This document shows positions 26,886 to 36,317 of a DNA stretch of 64,000 nt, in pieces (position 1 is the stretch's first letter; each line of letters starts with the position of its first letter). The stretch comes from CBDHHC01 sp050633205 (GTDB lineage: Bacteria; Pseudomonadota; Alphaproteobacteria; Rhizobiales; CBDHHC01). The notes beneath the pieces were generated by a model that worked only from the letters and a program-made list of their open reading frames with translations, was not told the DNA's origin and did no database searches. The position numbers and the translations under genes are program-made. The stretch lies in the NCBI GenBank assembly GCA_050633205.1, contig JBOEGA010000129.1, positions 1-64,000 on the forward strand, written 5' to 3'.

Positions 26886-29314
26886 GGCATTTCAAATTTT
26901 GCCCGTTCTTCCCTGATGCGCTGAATACCACGCATCATGAGGGCCTGAGTGCGTTTCAGGTAGAGGCTCTTTTTTTCAGGTGCTAATCTGATTGCATGGT
27001 CAATATCAGTTATTGCCAGATCGTATAGTTCCTTCCCGAGATAGCTACTACTGCGGGTTATGTAAGCTGGTGCGTACCGACTGTTGATTTTCACAACCTG
27101 ATCTAACACCGCTATCGCCTGATCATAATTTTTCAGGGCATTATAAATTTCGGCCAGTTGATTATAAGCTGACAGGTTACCAGGTTTCAGCTCAATTGTT
27201 TTATTCAGGTCTGCGATTGCAGGCTTATAGTTTCCTATATATTTATTGGCCATCGCGCGGAGATGGTAGTAACGGCTTTTTTGCGGATGCAAGGAAATTA
27301 CCTTGTTATAATCAGCAATTGCTTCACCTATTTTTCCGAGAGACAAATAGAGGTACGCCCTGCCTATATATGACGGGGCGTAATCGGGGGAGATTTTAAT
27401 TGCACTTTCATAATCTTTAAGCGCGATCGTTACCGAGCCATAACGCATATAAATATAGGCACGCAAATTGTACGAATCCGGGTTTTCAGGATTTATTTTG
27501 ATTGCCCGTGTATAGTCAGCAATTGCCTTCTCCCAGTTATTGTTTAACTGGTAAGCTTTACCGCGTTGTTCATAGTAGTCGCTATCGTTTTTATAGTATC
27601 TGATAGCCTTACTGAAATGAGCAATGGCCTTATCATATTGCCTCTTTTTGCGGTAATGCTCGCCCAGATAGTAATGTGACGTGTGACGTTTGGGGTCGAG
27701 TTTTATAGCCTGTCTGTAGTCTGCATATGCCTTTTCGTATTTTTTCCAGAACCGGTATGCGCTCCCACGCCGGTGATAGAATTCAGCATACTCCGGCCGC
27801 TGTTTAATAGCCTGATTATAAAGCTGGACAGTTTTTGCGAATTTCTTTTGCCTGTTATATACCTCTGCCAATCTGTGATAGGCATCAGGGTAATTGGGGT
27901 TAACTTTGATGGCCTGCTGATAACTGGATATTGCTGCTGAAGTCCAGCCCAGTTTTCTGAAAGACAGGCCCCGCTGTTTTAGGGTATATGCATTATCAGG
28001 TTCCACAAAAATTGCTCTGGAATAATATGCGACTGCAAGAAGGTATTGCTTTTTATCAAAATATATTTCCCCCAGTTGTCTGAATGTAGCGGCATCCTTC
28101 GGGTTGAGCATAAATGATTTTCTCAGGTCGCTTATTGCCTTTTGAACCTGCCCTATTCTTTTATAGGATAGCCCTCTCTGGTAGAAATAATCATAGTCTG
28201 TTGCATCTATTTTAATTGCACCACTGAACAGCTTTATAGCCTGCTTATATTTCTTTTGTTCATAGTAGACCAGTCCGAGGTTGAAAACTGCGTAGTGATA
28301 TTTGGGGTCTACTGTAGCGGCCTTTCTATAATCCGCAATTGCCAGCTCTTCCTCACCGTTATTATGGTAGGAACGGCCACGCTGATTATAATACCTCGCT
28401 TCTTTAGGGTAGAGCTGTATTGCCCTGCTCAGGTAGGATATTGCCAGAGAATATTCTTTTTTTTCAAAATACAAGCTGCCCATTTGATAATAGGCTGCAT
28501 GGTATTGTTTATCGAGCCTGATGGCAGACTTGTAATCTCTGGCAGCTTTATCAAATTCTTTTAAACCAGCATGGGAACGCCCTCTGTAGTAATAATACTG
28601 AGCTTCATTTGGTTGCAACTGAATTGCTTTATTATACAGAGGAATGGCTTCTTTATATTTCTTCTGGTAGGATAACAGAACGCCATAGTTAAACCAGGTA
28701 TAGAAATATTTGTCATCCAGCTCCAGAGCCCGCTTGTAATCCTGAATAGCTTTATCGTCCTGGCTATTTTTATAGTAGGAAAACCCTCTGTTGTTGTAAG
28801 ATGCCGGCTCGGAAGGGTCGAGTTTAATTGCAATACTGAACTGCTTAATTGCCTCTGCATATTTTTCCTGTTCATCATAAACATTGCCCAGGTTTAAATA
28901 TGCGTTTGTGTAACCTGAATTCTCTTCTATGGCATGTTCAAGATCTGCGATCGCTTCCCTGAACTGACGTTTATGAAAGAAAAGCTGTCCGCGACTGACA
29001 TATACGCCAACATATGTCGGAGAAAGATATAATGCCCGGTTATAGTCTTTGAGGGCCTGCTCATAATTTTCATTATTGTGGTGCAGCATACCACGGATAT
29101 AATAGGCATAAGGGTAATCGTTATAAGATGCCTTACCTGAATTCAGGAAAGCCGTGCATGCAGCAATACTTGTTCTGGGATCAAATTGAAAACATTCATA
29201 CTGATCCTTTCTGAAATTATCCGCTTTGTCGATGTGAGCACTTTGCAGAGGAACCAGAGAACCAATTGTAAAGAAAATCCATGCAACAATAACCGCAATA
29301 CTGATTTTTATCAT
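26882..29314 (-). CDS. Exported or membrane-anchored TPR protein with about 21 repeats
   Basis: 810 residues. An N-terminal hydrophobic segment (ISIAVIVAWIFFTIGSLV) is an uncleaved anchor or signal peptide, so the repeats lie in the periplasm. A Cys pair (ECFQFDPRTSIAACTAFL) marks a Sel1-like first repeat seen in many alphaproteobacterial TPR proteins. From about residue 65 to 790 nearly every 34 residues fit TPR; units alternate between an RG-x-x-Y type and an LG-x-x-Y type, giving a 68-residue superperiod. The protein is very rich in Tyr, Lys and Ala. TPRs bind proteins or polysaccharide export parts; partner unknown. Lone gene. Confidence 0.9.
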   Translation of the reverse strand: MIKISIAVIVAWIFFTIGSLVPLQSAHIDKADNFRKDQYECFQFDPRTSIAACTAFLNSGKASYNDYPYAYYIRGMLHHNNENYEQALKDYNRALYLSPTYVGVYVSRGQLFFHKRQFREAIADLEHAIEENSGYTNAYLNLGNVYDEQEKYAEAIKQFSIAIKLDPSEPASYNNRGFSYYKNSQDDKAIQDYKRALELDDKYFYTWFNYGVLLSYQKKYKEAIPLYNKAIQLQPNEAQYYYYRGRSHAGLKEFDKAARDYKSAIRLDKQYHAAYYQMGSLYFEKKEYSLAISYLSRAIQLYPKEARYYNQRGRSYHNNGEEELAIADYRKAATVDPKYHYAVFNLGLVYYEQKKYKQAIKLFSGAIKIDATDYDYFYQRGLSYKRIGQVQKAISDLRKSFMLNPKDAATFRQLGEIYFDKKQYLLAVAYYSRAIFVEPDNAYTLKQRGLSFRKLGWTSAAISSYQQAIKVNPNYPDAYHRLAEVYNRQKKFAKTVQLYNQAIKQRPEYAEFYHRRGSAYRFWKKYEKAYADYRQAIKLDPKRHTSHYYLGEHYRKKRQYDKAIAHFSKAIRYYKNDSDYYEQRGKAYQLNNNWEKAIADYTRAIKINPENPDSYNLRAYIYMRYGSVTIALKDYESAIKISPDYAPSYIGRAYLYLSLGKIGEAIADYNKVISLHPQKSRYYHLRAMANKYIGNYKPAIADLNKTIELKPGNLSAYNQLAEIYNALKNYDQAIAVLDQVVKINSRYAPAYITRSSSYLGKELYDLAITDIDHAIRLAPEKKSLYLKRTQALMMRGIQRIREERAKFEMP

Positions 29315-29361
29315 TGTTCTTACTCAGCATAAAATTTTATATATAAAACTATAACTCCAGA

Positions 29362-29778
29362 TTATTCAAACAAATCTGTGGGGGCTCCGAACTCCTGGGG
29401 CCATGCCACTACGGGGTAATCAGTTGCGCCGATGACATAAGTTGTTACAATCCACCTGTCACCATTATGTTTTAACAGGACACCAACCCATTCATCAAAG
29501 AATCCCTGTCGTACAGCTTCTGCATGGCGGGTGATTTTATAGTTGATTTTTCCACCATTACGCAATTTTGGCACTGCTTCAAGATAGGCCCAACCACGAA
29601 TTAAATTGAGCTTTCTGACGACAAAAACAATTTTTTGTCCAGCCAGCTCCTTCATTATGGGGCCACGAGCTGCATTCATGATTGCTTTTCGTGCAGGGGA
29701 GCCTCTTTCGGGGGTGTAAGCTGAAGCGACGTCTATACTTATGAGACAGAAAATTATTACAGATAATATTGTACGCAT
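29362..29778 (-). CDS. Small secreted protein, function unknown
   Basis: 138 residues with signal peptide (TILSVIIFCLISIDVASA, cleavage before YTPERG). The mature sequence has strands typical of a compact fold (KIVFVVRKLNLIRGWAYLEA, WVGVLLKHNGDRWIVTTYV) and no Cys. The pattern of a basic N-terminal helix followed by NGDRWIV recalls periplasmic proteins that occur beside L,D-transpeptidase genes, but there is none here, so I leave it unnamed. It lies 47 bases beyond the TPR gene's start on the same strand, in the order secreted protein then TPR, and could be its operon partner. Confidence 0.6.
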   Translation of the reverse strand: MRTILSVIIFCLISIDVASAYTPERGSPARKAIMNAARGPIMKELAGQKIVFVVRKLNLIRGWAYLEAVPKLRNGGKINYKITRHAEAVRQGFFDEWVGVLLKHNGDRWIVTTYVIGATDYPVVAWPQEFGAPTDLFE

Positions 29779-29894
29779 AGGGGCCCCCGGAAAGTTATGA
29801 ATACAGAAATGTCTGCATCTATTCCGTATATCCTATTGCAATATGCAGAGGGAGAGCAAGTCAGAGTAAGTAACTACTGGATAACTTCAAACAT

Positions 29895-29931
29895 AAAAAA
29901 ACTCCGGCATATGCATGGATATGCCGGAGTT
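29895..29931 (-). terminator. Intrinsic terminator of glcB
   Basis: A perfect 13-bp stem (29900-29912 with 29919-29931) and a six-base loop; on the minus strand the stem is followed by a run of seven or so T residues. It lies 25 bases after the glcB stop. Confidence 0.9.
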
Positions 29932-29955
29932 TCCGTAATTTTTATTTAACAGCTG

Positions 29956-32121
29956 TTATGCCTGTTTCTTTTTCTCAAGACGTTTGGCATGAAGTACCGG
30001 CTCTGTGTAACCGGATGGCTGTTTTACGCCTTCGAATACCAGCTCACAAGCTGCTGCGAAAGCAATTCCGTCATATCCCGGAGCCATTGGCTCATAGGCA
30101 GGATCACCGGCGTTCTGGCCATCAACAACAACAGCCATGCGTTTCATGGTTTCCATAACCTGATCCTTGTCTACAAGGCCGTGGTGTAACCAGTTGGCGA
30201 TATGCTGGCTGGAGATACGAAGTGTTGCACGGTCTTCCATAAGGCCGACATTATGGATGTCAGGAACTTTAGAGCAACCAACACCCTGATCAACCCAGCG
30301 TACAACATAGCCGAGGATGCCCTGAGCGTTGTTGTCAAGTTCTGCCTTGATTTCTTCCGGTGTCCAGTTCTTTGGAGGAGATACAGGAACAGTCAGAAGG
30401 TCATCCAGTGAGCCGACAGCTCTGGATTTCAGCTCATTCTGGCGAGCGAAGACATCAACACTGTGGTAGTGAGTTGCATGAAGCGTGGCAGCGGTTGGAG
30501 ATGGAACCCAAGCCGTGTTAGCACCAGCATTCAGGTGACCGATTTTCTGCTCAAGCATACCAGCCATCAGGTCAGGCATTGCCCACATACCTTTACCGAT
30601 CTGGGCTTTATTCTGGAAACCGCATATCAGGCCGATATCAACGTTGCGATCTTCGTAGGAAGCGATCCATTTGGATGCTTTCATTTCCCCTTTAGGGATC
30701 ATGATGCCAGCTTCCATTGAAGTGTGCATTTCATCGCCTGTACGGTCAAGGAAGCCTGTGTTGATGAAGAATACACGCTCTTTGGCTGCACGGATGCATT
30801 CTTTCAGGTTTACTGAAGTACGGCGCTCTTCGTCCATGATACCGACTTTGATTGTGTTTTTCGGTAATCCAAGGATTGCTTCGACACGGTCAAAGGTTTC
30901 GCAGGCAAAGGCTACTTCTTCAGGGCCGTGCATTTTTGGTTTCACGATGTAGATGGAGCCCTTGCGGGTATTGCGCATAGGAGCATCTTCGGCTTTTTGC
31001 AGGTTATGCATGGCGATCATGGAAGTCACGATTGCATCCATCAAACCTTCAGGAACCTCAGAACCATCTGGCAGATTGATGGCCGGGTTTGTCATCAGGT
31101 GACCTACGTTACGGACAAGCATAAGGCTGCGGCCGTGCAGTTTCAGGGTTGAATAATCAGGAGCTGTATATACGCGGTCAGCATTCAGATCGCGCGTTAC
31201 AGTCTGGTCGCCCTTCATAAACGTGTCTTTCAGATCACCTTTCATCAGGCCAAGCCAGTTTGTGTAGGCAACAACTTTGTCTTCTGCATCAACGGCTGCA
31301 ACACTGTCTTCGCAATCCATAATTGTTGACAGAGCTGCCTCAAGGTGAACGTCTGCTACATTTGCAGCATCAGTTTTACCGATAGGGCTGTCAGCATTGA
31401 TCAGGATTTCGATATGCAGGCCGTTGTTCTGCAGAAGAATTGCTGATGGTGAAGTTGCTTCACCTTTAAAGCCTGCAAATTGTGACGGGTCTTTCAGGCC
31501 GACAACCTGATCGCCGATTGTTACTTCAAGACCGTTTGCGCCGACAACATAAGATGTAGAAGCAGAGTGAGAACCTGACGCGAGAGGTGCTGCATTATCA
31601 AGGAAATTTCTCGCCCATGCGATAACCTTTGCACCGCGTGCCGGGTCGTAACCAGCCTGCTCTGTACCGTCTTTGGCAATTGCATCTGTGCCGTAAAGAG
31701 CGTCGTAAAGACTGCCCCAGCGCGCATTGGCGGCATTCAGAGCATATCTGGCATTCATTACCGGAACAACAAGCTGTGGGCCTGCCATATTGGCGATTTC
31801 ATCATCAACATTCGCTGTTTCGATCGCGAAGTCAGGGCCTTCAGGCTGGATATAGCCGATTTCGCTCAAAAACTGCTTGTAGGCAGCCATGTCACGGTCC
31901 TGACCTTTACGGCTTTTTTCCCATTCACTGATTTTGGACTGCAAAGAGGCCCGTTTTTCAAGAAGAGCTTTATTTTTTGGAGCAAGGTCCTTCAAAAGGT
32001 CTGCAAATCCCTGCCAGAATGTATCTGATGGCACGCCTGTGCCTGGAAGTGCTTCTTTTTCGATGAATGCATGCAGTTCGGATGCAACCTTTAAACCTGA
32101 AACCTCAATGGTATCCGCCAT
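29956..32121 (-). CDS. glcB: Malate synthase G
   Basis: 721 residues (E. coli GlcB 723). It condenses glyoxylate with acetyl-CoA to malate, feeding two-carbon and glycolate catabolism into the TCA cycle. G-isoform marks are the large N-terminal insert region and the sequences TIMDCEDSVAAVDAEDK, MRNTRKGSIYIVKPKMHGPEEV, IMDEERRTSVNLKECI and INTGFLDRTGDEMHTS, which carry the catalytic Arg, Glu, Asp and Mg ligands. AAGGA lies 7 bases before the ATG. Isocitrate lyase is not in the window; a GlcD-like oxidase at 7.5 kb could supply glyoxylate, but the link is loose. Confidence 0.97.
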   Translation of the reverse strand: MADTIEVSGLKVASELHAFIEKEALPGTGVPSDTFWQGFADLLKDLAPKNKALLEKRASLQSKISEWEKSRKGQDRDMAAYKQFLSEIGYIQPEGPDFAIETANVDDEIANMAGPQLVVPVMNARYALNAANARWGSLYDALYGTDAIAKDGTEQAGYDPARGAKVIAWARNFLDNAAPLASGSHSASTSYVVGANGLEVTIGDQVVGLKDPSQFAGFKGEATSPSAILLQNNGLHIEILINADSPIGKTDAANVADVHLEAALSTIMDCEDSVAAVDAEDKVVAYTNWLGLMKGDLKDTFMKGDQTVTRDLNADRVYTAPDYSTLKLHGRSLMLVRNVGHLMTNPAINLPDGSEVPEGLMDAIVTSMIAMHNLQKAEDAPMRNTRKGSIYIVKPKMHGPEEVAFACETFDRVEAILGLPKNTIKVGIMDEERRTSVNLKECIRAAKERVFFINTGFLDRTGDEMHTSMEAGIMIPKGEMKASKWIASYEDRNVDIGLICGFQNKAQIGKGMWAMPDLMAGMLEQKIGHLNAGANTAWVPSPTAATLHATHYHSVDVFARQNELKSRAVGSLDDLLTVPVSPPKNWTPEEIKAELDNNAQGILGYVVRWVDQGVGCSKVPDIHNVGLMEDRATLRISSQHIANWLHHGLVDKDQVMETMKRMAVVVDGQNAGDPAYEPMAPGYDGIAFAAACELVFEGVKQPSGYTEPVLHAKRLEKKKQA

Positions 32122-32300
32122 ATTTTTGTCCTTCGTCTTGTTCGGTCCGCAGCAGGAATGTGCCGCATGTTATGGTTTTCATGAAACAAATGAAAAGGGA
32201 TTTAACAATGCGGTGGATTGACAATCTAACATTACGAGCCAGAAAAATTATGGCCGCATACTATTATCAATAATGCATTTCAATCAAATATTTTCTGATA

Positions 32301-33254
32301 CTACTCGACATACATGAATTTATTATTGCTAAGATCAGTTTCGCCGTTCCAACGGTAGCAGACTAATGACCCCTGTTTTGCAATGCTATAATCTACACAG
32401 GCTATATTGTCAGCGAGGATCTGCGGCTCTCCTGTCATCCAGTAATGACCGAAAAAACATACAGAATCCGGTGGGATATAGGCATCAGCAAAGGTTTCAT
32501 TGCTCATATCTATGGGGGGAGTATCAGGCATATTTTCGACATTTACCACAACATCAGTAATATCTCTGCACTCTGTCGGCCACCAGGCAACCCGCACAAC
32601 ATTCCAGGGTTTGCCTTCATTATCAAGGCGTTCAACGCCATAATCGGCAAAATCTATCTCCGGTCCCTTCAGGACGGTTTCGATGATCTCAAATTCTATT
32701 GCCTGTTTATCTACCGAATTTACCACGAATTCTTCTGTCATGCACAATTCTGGTCCAAGCAGATTCCGGCTTTTATCAATGAGACCGTGATCCCAGCAGG
32801 CATGGACAAAATAACCGTGATCAATATTGATCGCGAGTGGCAGGGTCATAAACCAGTCAAGGGCATCCTGGGCTCTTTCAGGTTCTCTGGCCATTTCATC
32901 AAGAAAGGTTTTATGTCTGGCAATATTGCGTGCGTGATGGGGGCGTAAAGTTTTGCCCGTTTCCGGGTGAGTTTTATGGTAAGCAATCGCGTTATATTCA
33001 TGATTACCCATCAACGCCCGGGCATCACCGTTATCGACCATTTTTCGGATAATATCGACGGTTTCGAGGTTTTCCGGACCACGGTTAATATAATCACCGA
33101 TGAACAGGGCTTTGCGCTCTGAATGGCTGTAACCGTTTGCTTTTTTCTCGTAGCCCAGCTTTGTCAGAAGTGCCTGGAGCTGCTCTGCATGCGCGTGAAT
33201 ATCTCCAATAATATCCAGTTGGTATTGACTGCTAATGTTGAATCTCCATTGCAC
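32301..33254 (-). CDS. PPP-type metallophosphoesterase
   Basis: About 317 residues in the form given. The three PPP motifs are intact: GDIHAH, GDYINRGP and GNHE, with later His ligands (VHACWD; FFGHYW). This is the serine/threonine protein phosphatase/ApaH/PrpE branch, binding two metal ions; substrates could be phosphoproteins or dinucleoside polyphosphates. The start is uncertain. The open frame begins at 33380, but no ATG near the domain has an SD; I used the GTG at 33254. The only SD-like GGAG lies 7 bases before an ATT codon at 33236. Confidence 0.8.
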   Translation of the reverse strand: MQWRFNISSQYQLDIIGDIHAHAEQLQALLTKLGYEKKANGYSHSERKALFIGDYINRGPENLETVDIIRKMVDNGDARALMGNHEYNAIAYHKTHPETGKTLRPHHARNIARHKTFLDEMAREPERAQDALDWFMTLPLAINIDHGYFVHACWDHGLIDKSRNLLGPELCMTEEFVVNSVDKQAIEFEIIETVLKGPEIDFADYGVERLDNEGKPWNVVRVAWWPTECRDITDVVVNVENMPDTPPIDMSNETFADAYIPPDSVCFFGHYWMTGEPQILADNIACVDYSIAKQGSLVCYRWNGETDLSNNKFMYVE

Positions 33255-33382
33255 TATATTTTTGATTGTCCGCAAGGGTAAATTGATTCGATGAACGAAA
33301 TATACAATGCTGTGTATAACAGGCATCAAGGGGTTATGCAAAAGCAGGAAGCTGATTGCTGTATTCGGGATGAAATGCAAAA

Positions 33383-33414
33383 CAGGTGCTGCTATTTAAA
33401 GGCAGCAGCACCTG
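33383..33414 (-). terminator. Hairpin terminator downstream of the pentapeptide-repeat gene
   Basis: An exact 11-bp stem (33383-33393 with 33404-33414), loop of 10; on the minus strand it is followed by TTTTGCATTTC. It lies 12 bases after the stop at 33426. Confidence 0.65.
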
Positions 33415-33425
33415 CCGGAAACTCA

Positions 33426-34394
33426 CTATTCGCCCTTGAGGTAATTAACCTGGCGGTCAACCCAGTTGACTATAGCCTGGCCGGTTCCACTGCTGGCTTC
33501 AAGCTCCTGACAAACACTTACAGGTATGGTTGTCACTTTTGTTTTAGCTACACAGTTCTGTGGTTTACTGACTTCACCATTAACTGCCTGATTGATATCT
33601 GCCGGTTTTTCACAGACTTCGTATGTCTGATAGGCAAGAGGAAGATTAGGCTCTTCGCCACGCCATGCCCATGCACCGGCAAAAGTATGCGGTCTCAATC
33701 CCCGTTTCTCCAGAGAAGGGTCGCGCTTGCCCTCATCTTCTGCAGGATCAATATCCGGGAAGGTCAACCCGCTGATATTAGTGCCAAGGAACTGCGCACC
33801 AGCGATGGATTTGAAATATATTTCAGCACCTGTCAGGTCAGCATTCTGGAATGAAGAACATGTCAGATCAACATCATAAAGTTTGGCGCCCTGCATCTTA
33901 ACATCAACAAAGGAAGCCCGATTAAGGCTGATCTCTGATATTGTAATTTTTCTCAGGTCGGAACTTTTGATTTTTGCCTTTTTAAGAGCATTAACCGCCA
34001 TATTGTCCCGTTCGAGACGAATTCCTTCATTACGACGGTCACTGTAGAAATCAAAGTTTTCAAAACTGCGACGGGATCTGATCAGGCAAAATGATTTGAA
34101 GGGGCACATCGGATAGTGAATATCCCTGTTGAGATAATCGATAGCCATTGCAGCAAGATCACTTTGCGGCCTGTTCGCATTTAATGCCTGAAAAGACCTT
34201 TCTGTTCGTTCATTGTGGCGATATTCGTTTTCTGAAATAAACGCAATAACAGCAAGGATAATACCTGCCTTCGCACCAATCTCCAGAATATAGCCAAACC
34301 ATTTTCGTTCGCTAGCACCCGGTTCTTCCTGGTCCGGTCCCTTGGTTTTTTCGCTCACCTTACCCCCCAGAGTTTTCCACTCAAACTCACTCAC
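33426..34394 (-). CDS. Membrane protein with pentapeptide repeats
   Basis: 322 residues, GTG start. One membrane segment (YILEIGAKAGIILAVIAFI, about 34-52), then a periplasmic or cytosolic helical part, then a pentapeptide-repeat run (SLNRASFVDVKMQGAKLYDV, SSFQNADLTGAEI, AQFLGTN; about 165-220) forming a short right-handed beta-helix. The C-terminal part has four Cys. The same arrangement (TM, then A(D/N)LxX repeats) occurs in various membrane sensors, with no settled function. The gene follows the Cys-rich secreted gene by 22 bases on the same strand, so the two are probably one operon. No SD is visible before the GTG. Confidence 0.65.
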   Translation of the reverse strand: MSEFEWKTLGGKVSEKTKGPDQEEPGASERKWFGYILEIGAKAGIILAVIAFISENEYRHNERTERSFQALNANRPQSDLAAMAIDYLNRDIHYPMCPFKSFCLIRSRRSFENFDFYSDRRNEGIRLERDNMAVNALKKAKIKSSDLRKITISEISLNRASFVDVKMQGAKLYDVDLTCSSFQNADLTGAEIYFKSIAGAQFLGTNISGLTFPDIDPAEDEGKRDPSLEKRGLRPHTFAGAWAWRGEEPNLPLAYQTYEVCEKPADINQAVNGEVSKPQNCVAKTKVTTIPVSVCQELEASSGTGQAIVNWVDRQVNYLKGE

Positions 34395-34415
34395 AATTGA
34401 CTACTTTTTTTTAAA

Positions 34416-34829
34416 CTATTTTGAAATCTTGACACAGTGTCCACCAAGCGTACCTTTTTTTGCTGCTCCCATGTAAACCTCAGGAGGTTTACAGTCAGAA
34501 AAAGCTTTTGCAACGCGGGTTTCTATTTTCCAGCCATCAGCAGGGTAAACGCACTGGCCACCGAACTTTGCAGCTTTGGGAGAGCCTACGAATGTACCAC
34601 CGGGGCATTTGTCGTCGTTAGCATCTTCAACCTTTGCGATACAGCCCTGCAATGGATAGATACACTGACCACCATATTTGAACTTGTTACGCGGCCCAAC
34701 GTAGCTAAGACCTTTTTCGCAATTAAATTTGGTGATTGGTACAGTCTTGATCGGACAATACTCCACCGCTGATGCAGATGCGAAAGACACCAACAGAAAG
34801 GCAACTACAATAGCGAGGCGGGAAAACAT
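34416..34829 (-). CDS. Secreted protein with three Cys-rich repeats
   Basis: 137 residues from ATG 34829, which has GGAGAG 4 bases upstream; an ATG 12 bases earlier lies on the SD. Signal peptide (LAIVVAFLLVSFASASA, cleavage before VEYCP). The mature part is three copies of a unit of the form Cys...(Y/F)(V/M)G...GG(Q/H)C: YVGPRNKFKYGGQCIYP, FVGSPKAAKFGGQCVYP and YMGAAKKGTLGGHCVKI. Each copy probably makes one disulfide. No family recognised. It is the first gene of a probable two-gene operon with the pentapeptide-repeat membrane protein. Confidence 0.7.
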   Translation of the reverse strand: MFSRLAIVVAFLLVSFASASAVEYCPIKTVPITKFNCEKGLSYVGPRNKFKYGGQCIYPLQGCIAKVEDANDDKCPGGTFVGSPKAAKFGGQCVYPADGWKIETRVAKAFSDCKPPEVYMGAAKKGTLGGHCVKISK

Positions 34830-35155
34830 TATTCTCTCCATTTAATTTTCAGCGCAAAGCCATATTTGCAGAATTGCGCCATTCTTCTTTGCACCAGATC
34901 ATACGCGATCCGCCTATTCGTTTTAAATTAATTAGACGAGCAAAGCGATAATTTCATGACATGGAGCCATTTAGGCAACGTTTTATGATATAAGACTAAC
35001 ATATACAATATGAACAATGGATGAGTGGGGTATTCACGAACCTCCCTGCACAGATTTTATTTTTGATGCCCGTCATCAGGAGCATTTTATATAAAAAAGG
35101 AGGCCCGAAGACCTCCCCTGAATTCCTGTATAAAACCGTCAGACAGCGACTGCTA
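34830..35155. other. Intergenic region between two minus-strand genes
   Basis: About 325 AT-rich bp containing the mscS terminator (35093-35116). Otherwise I see no gene or RNA. The promoter of the Cys-rich gene should lie in its right part. Confidence 0.4.
35093..35116 (-). terminator. Intrinsic terminator of the mscS-like gene
   Basis: On the minus strand GGAGG pairs with CCTCC across a TCTTCGGG-type loop (plus 35099-35103 with 35112-35116) and is followed by six T residues (plus 35093-35098). It starts 40 bases after the stop. Confidence 0.8.
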
Positions 35156-35998
35156 TCAGGCAGCTTCGCCATTACTGCCGTCAAGCTTTGTTACAGTGAT
35201 ATCCTGATGCGGGTACGGAATTGTAATACCCTCTTTATCAAAGGTTGTTTTGATCGTTTCGGTCAGGTGAAAACGTACGCCCCAATAGTCTGAGCTGTTT
35301 ACCCATGGACGCACAACGAGATTGACCGAACTGTCAGCAAGTTCTGAAACAGCGATAACAGGATCCGGGTCAGGCAGAATACGGTCTTCTGAAGCAAGAA
35401 TTTCTCCAAGTACCCGTTTTACTTTCTGCAGGTCATCGTCATAACTCACACCGATAACCAGATCGACACGACGCGTTTTCTTTGCCGAATAATTTGTGAT
35501 TGTACCACCAGTTATGGCGTTATTGGGTACGATAACCTGTTTGTTGTCACCTGTTTTTAATGAGATTGTGAAGATGGAAATATCTTCAACAACTCCGGAT
35601 GTTCCGCCTGCTTCGATAAAGTCTCCAAGTTTAAAGGGACGAAACAGGATGATCATGAAGCCTGATGCAAAATTGGAAAGAGAACTTTGCAGAGCAAGAC
35701 CAATTGCGAGGCCTGCTGCTGCAATTACCGCCGCTAATGATGTTGTCTCGATACCAAGCTGAGAGAGAGCTGCAATTACGACAAAAACCAGTCCGAGAGC
35801 GTAAAGGATGTTACCTCCGAAAACGACCAGAGTTTCATCGACATCCTTGCGTCTCATCATGGATTGCAGAACTGAAACCAGCCTGGCAGCAACCCAGCGA
35901 CCTATTATGAAGATCGCTACTGCGATAAGTACTTTAAGGCCGTAACCTGTAACCAGGTCCCAACCACTTCCAGATAAGGCTTCTACAGAATTTTGCAT
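35156..35998 (-). CDS. Small-conductance mechanosensitive channel (MscS family)
   Basis: 280 residues from ATG 35998 (GGAG 6 bases before); starts at 36004 and 36010 are possible. It opens under membrane tension to release solutes. Three membrane segments are visible, the third being the pore helix with Ala/Gly packing (SLAAVIAAAGLAIGLALQSSLSNFASG), followed by FRPFKLGDFIEAGG and the beta-domain (VEDISIFTISLKTGDNKQVIVPNNAI). Length matches E. coli MscS (286). Divergent from modABC. Confidence 0.93.
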   Translation of the reverse strand: MQNSVEALSGSGWDLVTGYGLKVLIAVAIFIIGRWVAARLVSVLQSMMRRKDVDETLVVFGGNILYALGLVFVVIAALSQLGIETTSLAAVIAAAGLAIGLALQSSLSNFASGFMIILFRPFKLGDFIEAGGTSGVVEDISIFTISLKTGDNKQVIVPNNAITGGTITNYSAKKTRRVDLVIGVSYDDDLQKVKRVLGEILASEDRILPDPDPVIAVSELADSSVNLVVRPWVNSSDYWGVRFHLTETIKTTFDKEGITIPYPHQDITVTKLDGSNGEAA

Positions 35999-36317
35999 TA
36001 TCATCTCCATGTTTTCCTGAACCTGAGGGTTTCTGCACCGCAGGCTGCAAATATTCATTTTTATATATTTGATTTATTTGATATTTGTGGAAAAATAAAG
36101 GTTTATACAGAGTTATTGCTGAAGCGGAACCAGATTAGGCTCAAAGCCGATTAATTTTATCTCTTCTGTTGGATAAAGATGCGCAAAATGCTAATAAATC
36201 TGAGGTGGGATATCTCTGAACATATTTAAAGAAGATTTGTGCCGCAGGGCACTTATCCCTGTCCAACCCGCAGCAAGCAAGACCAGATTAACAGGTCCCG
36301 AGCCTGGTGAGAAAAAT
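35999..36317. other. Divergent mscS/modA intergenic region
   Basis: About 320 bp, AT-rich. I looked for a ModE palindrome or a molybdenum-cofactor riboswitch upstream of modA and found no convincing match. A small GTGCC/GGCAC hairpin lies at about 36239-36252. Confidence 0.4.

Noticed and set aside
35999..36317. ModE site or molybdenum-cofactor riboswitch before modA
   Set aside because: TATATA and similar AT runs occur but without the paired, correctly spaced halves; no conserved riboswitch helices found.
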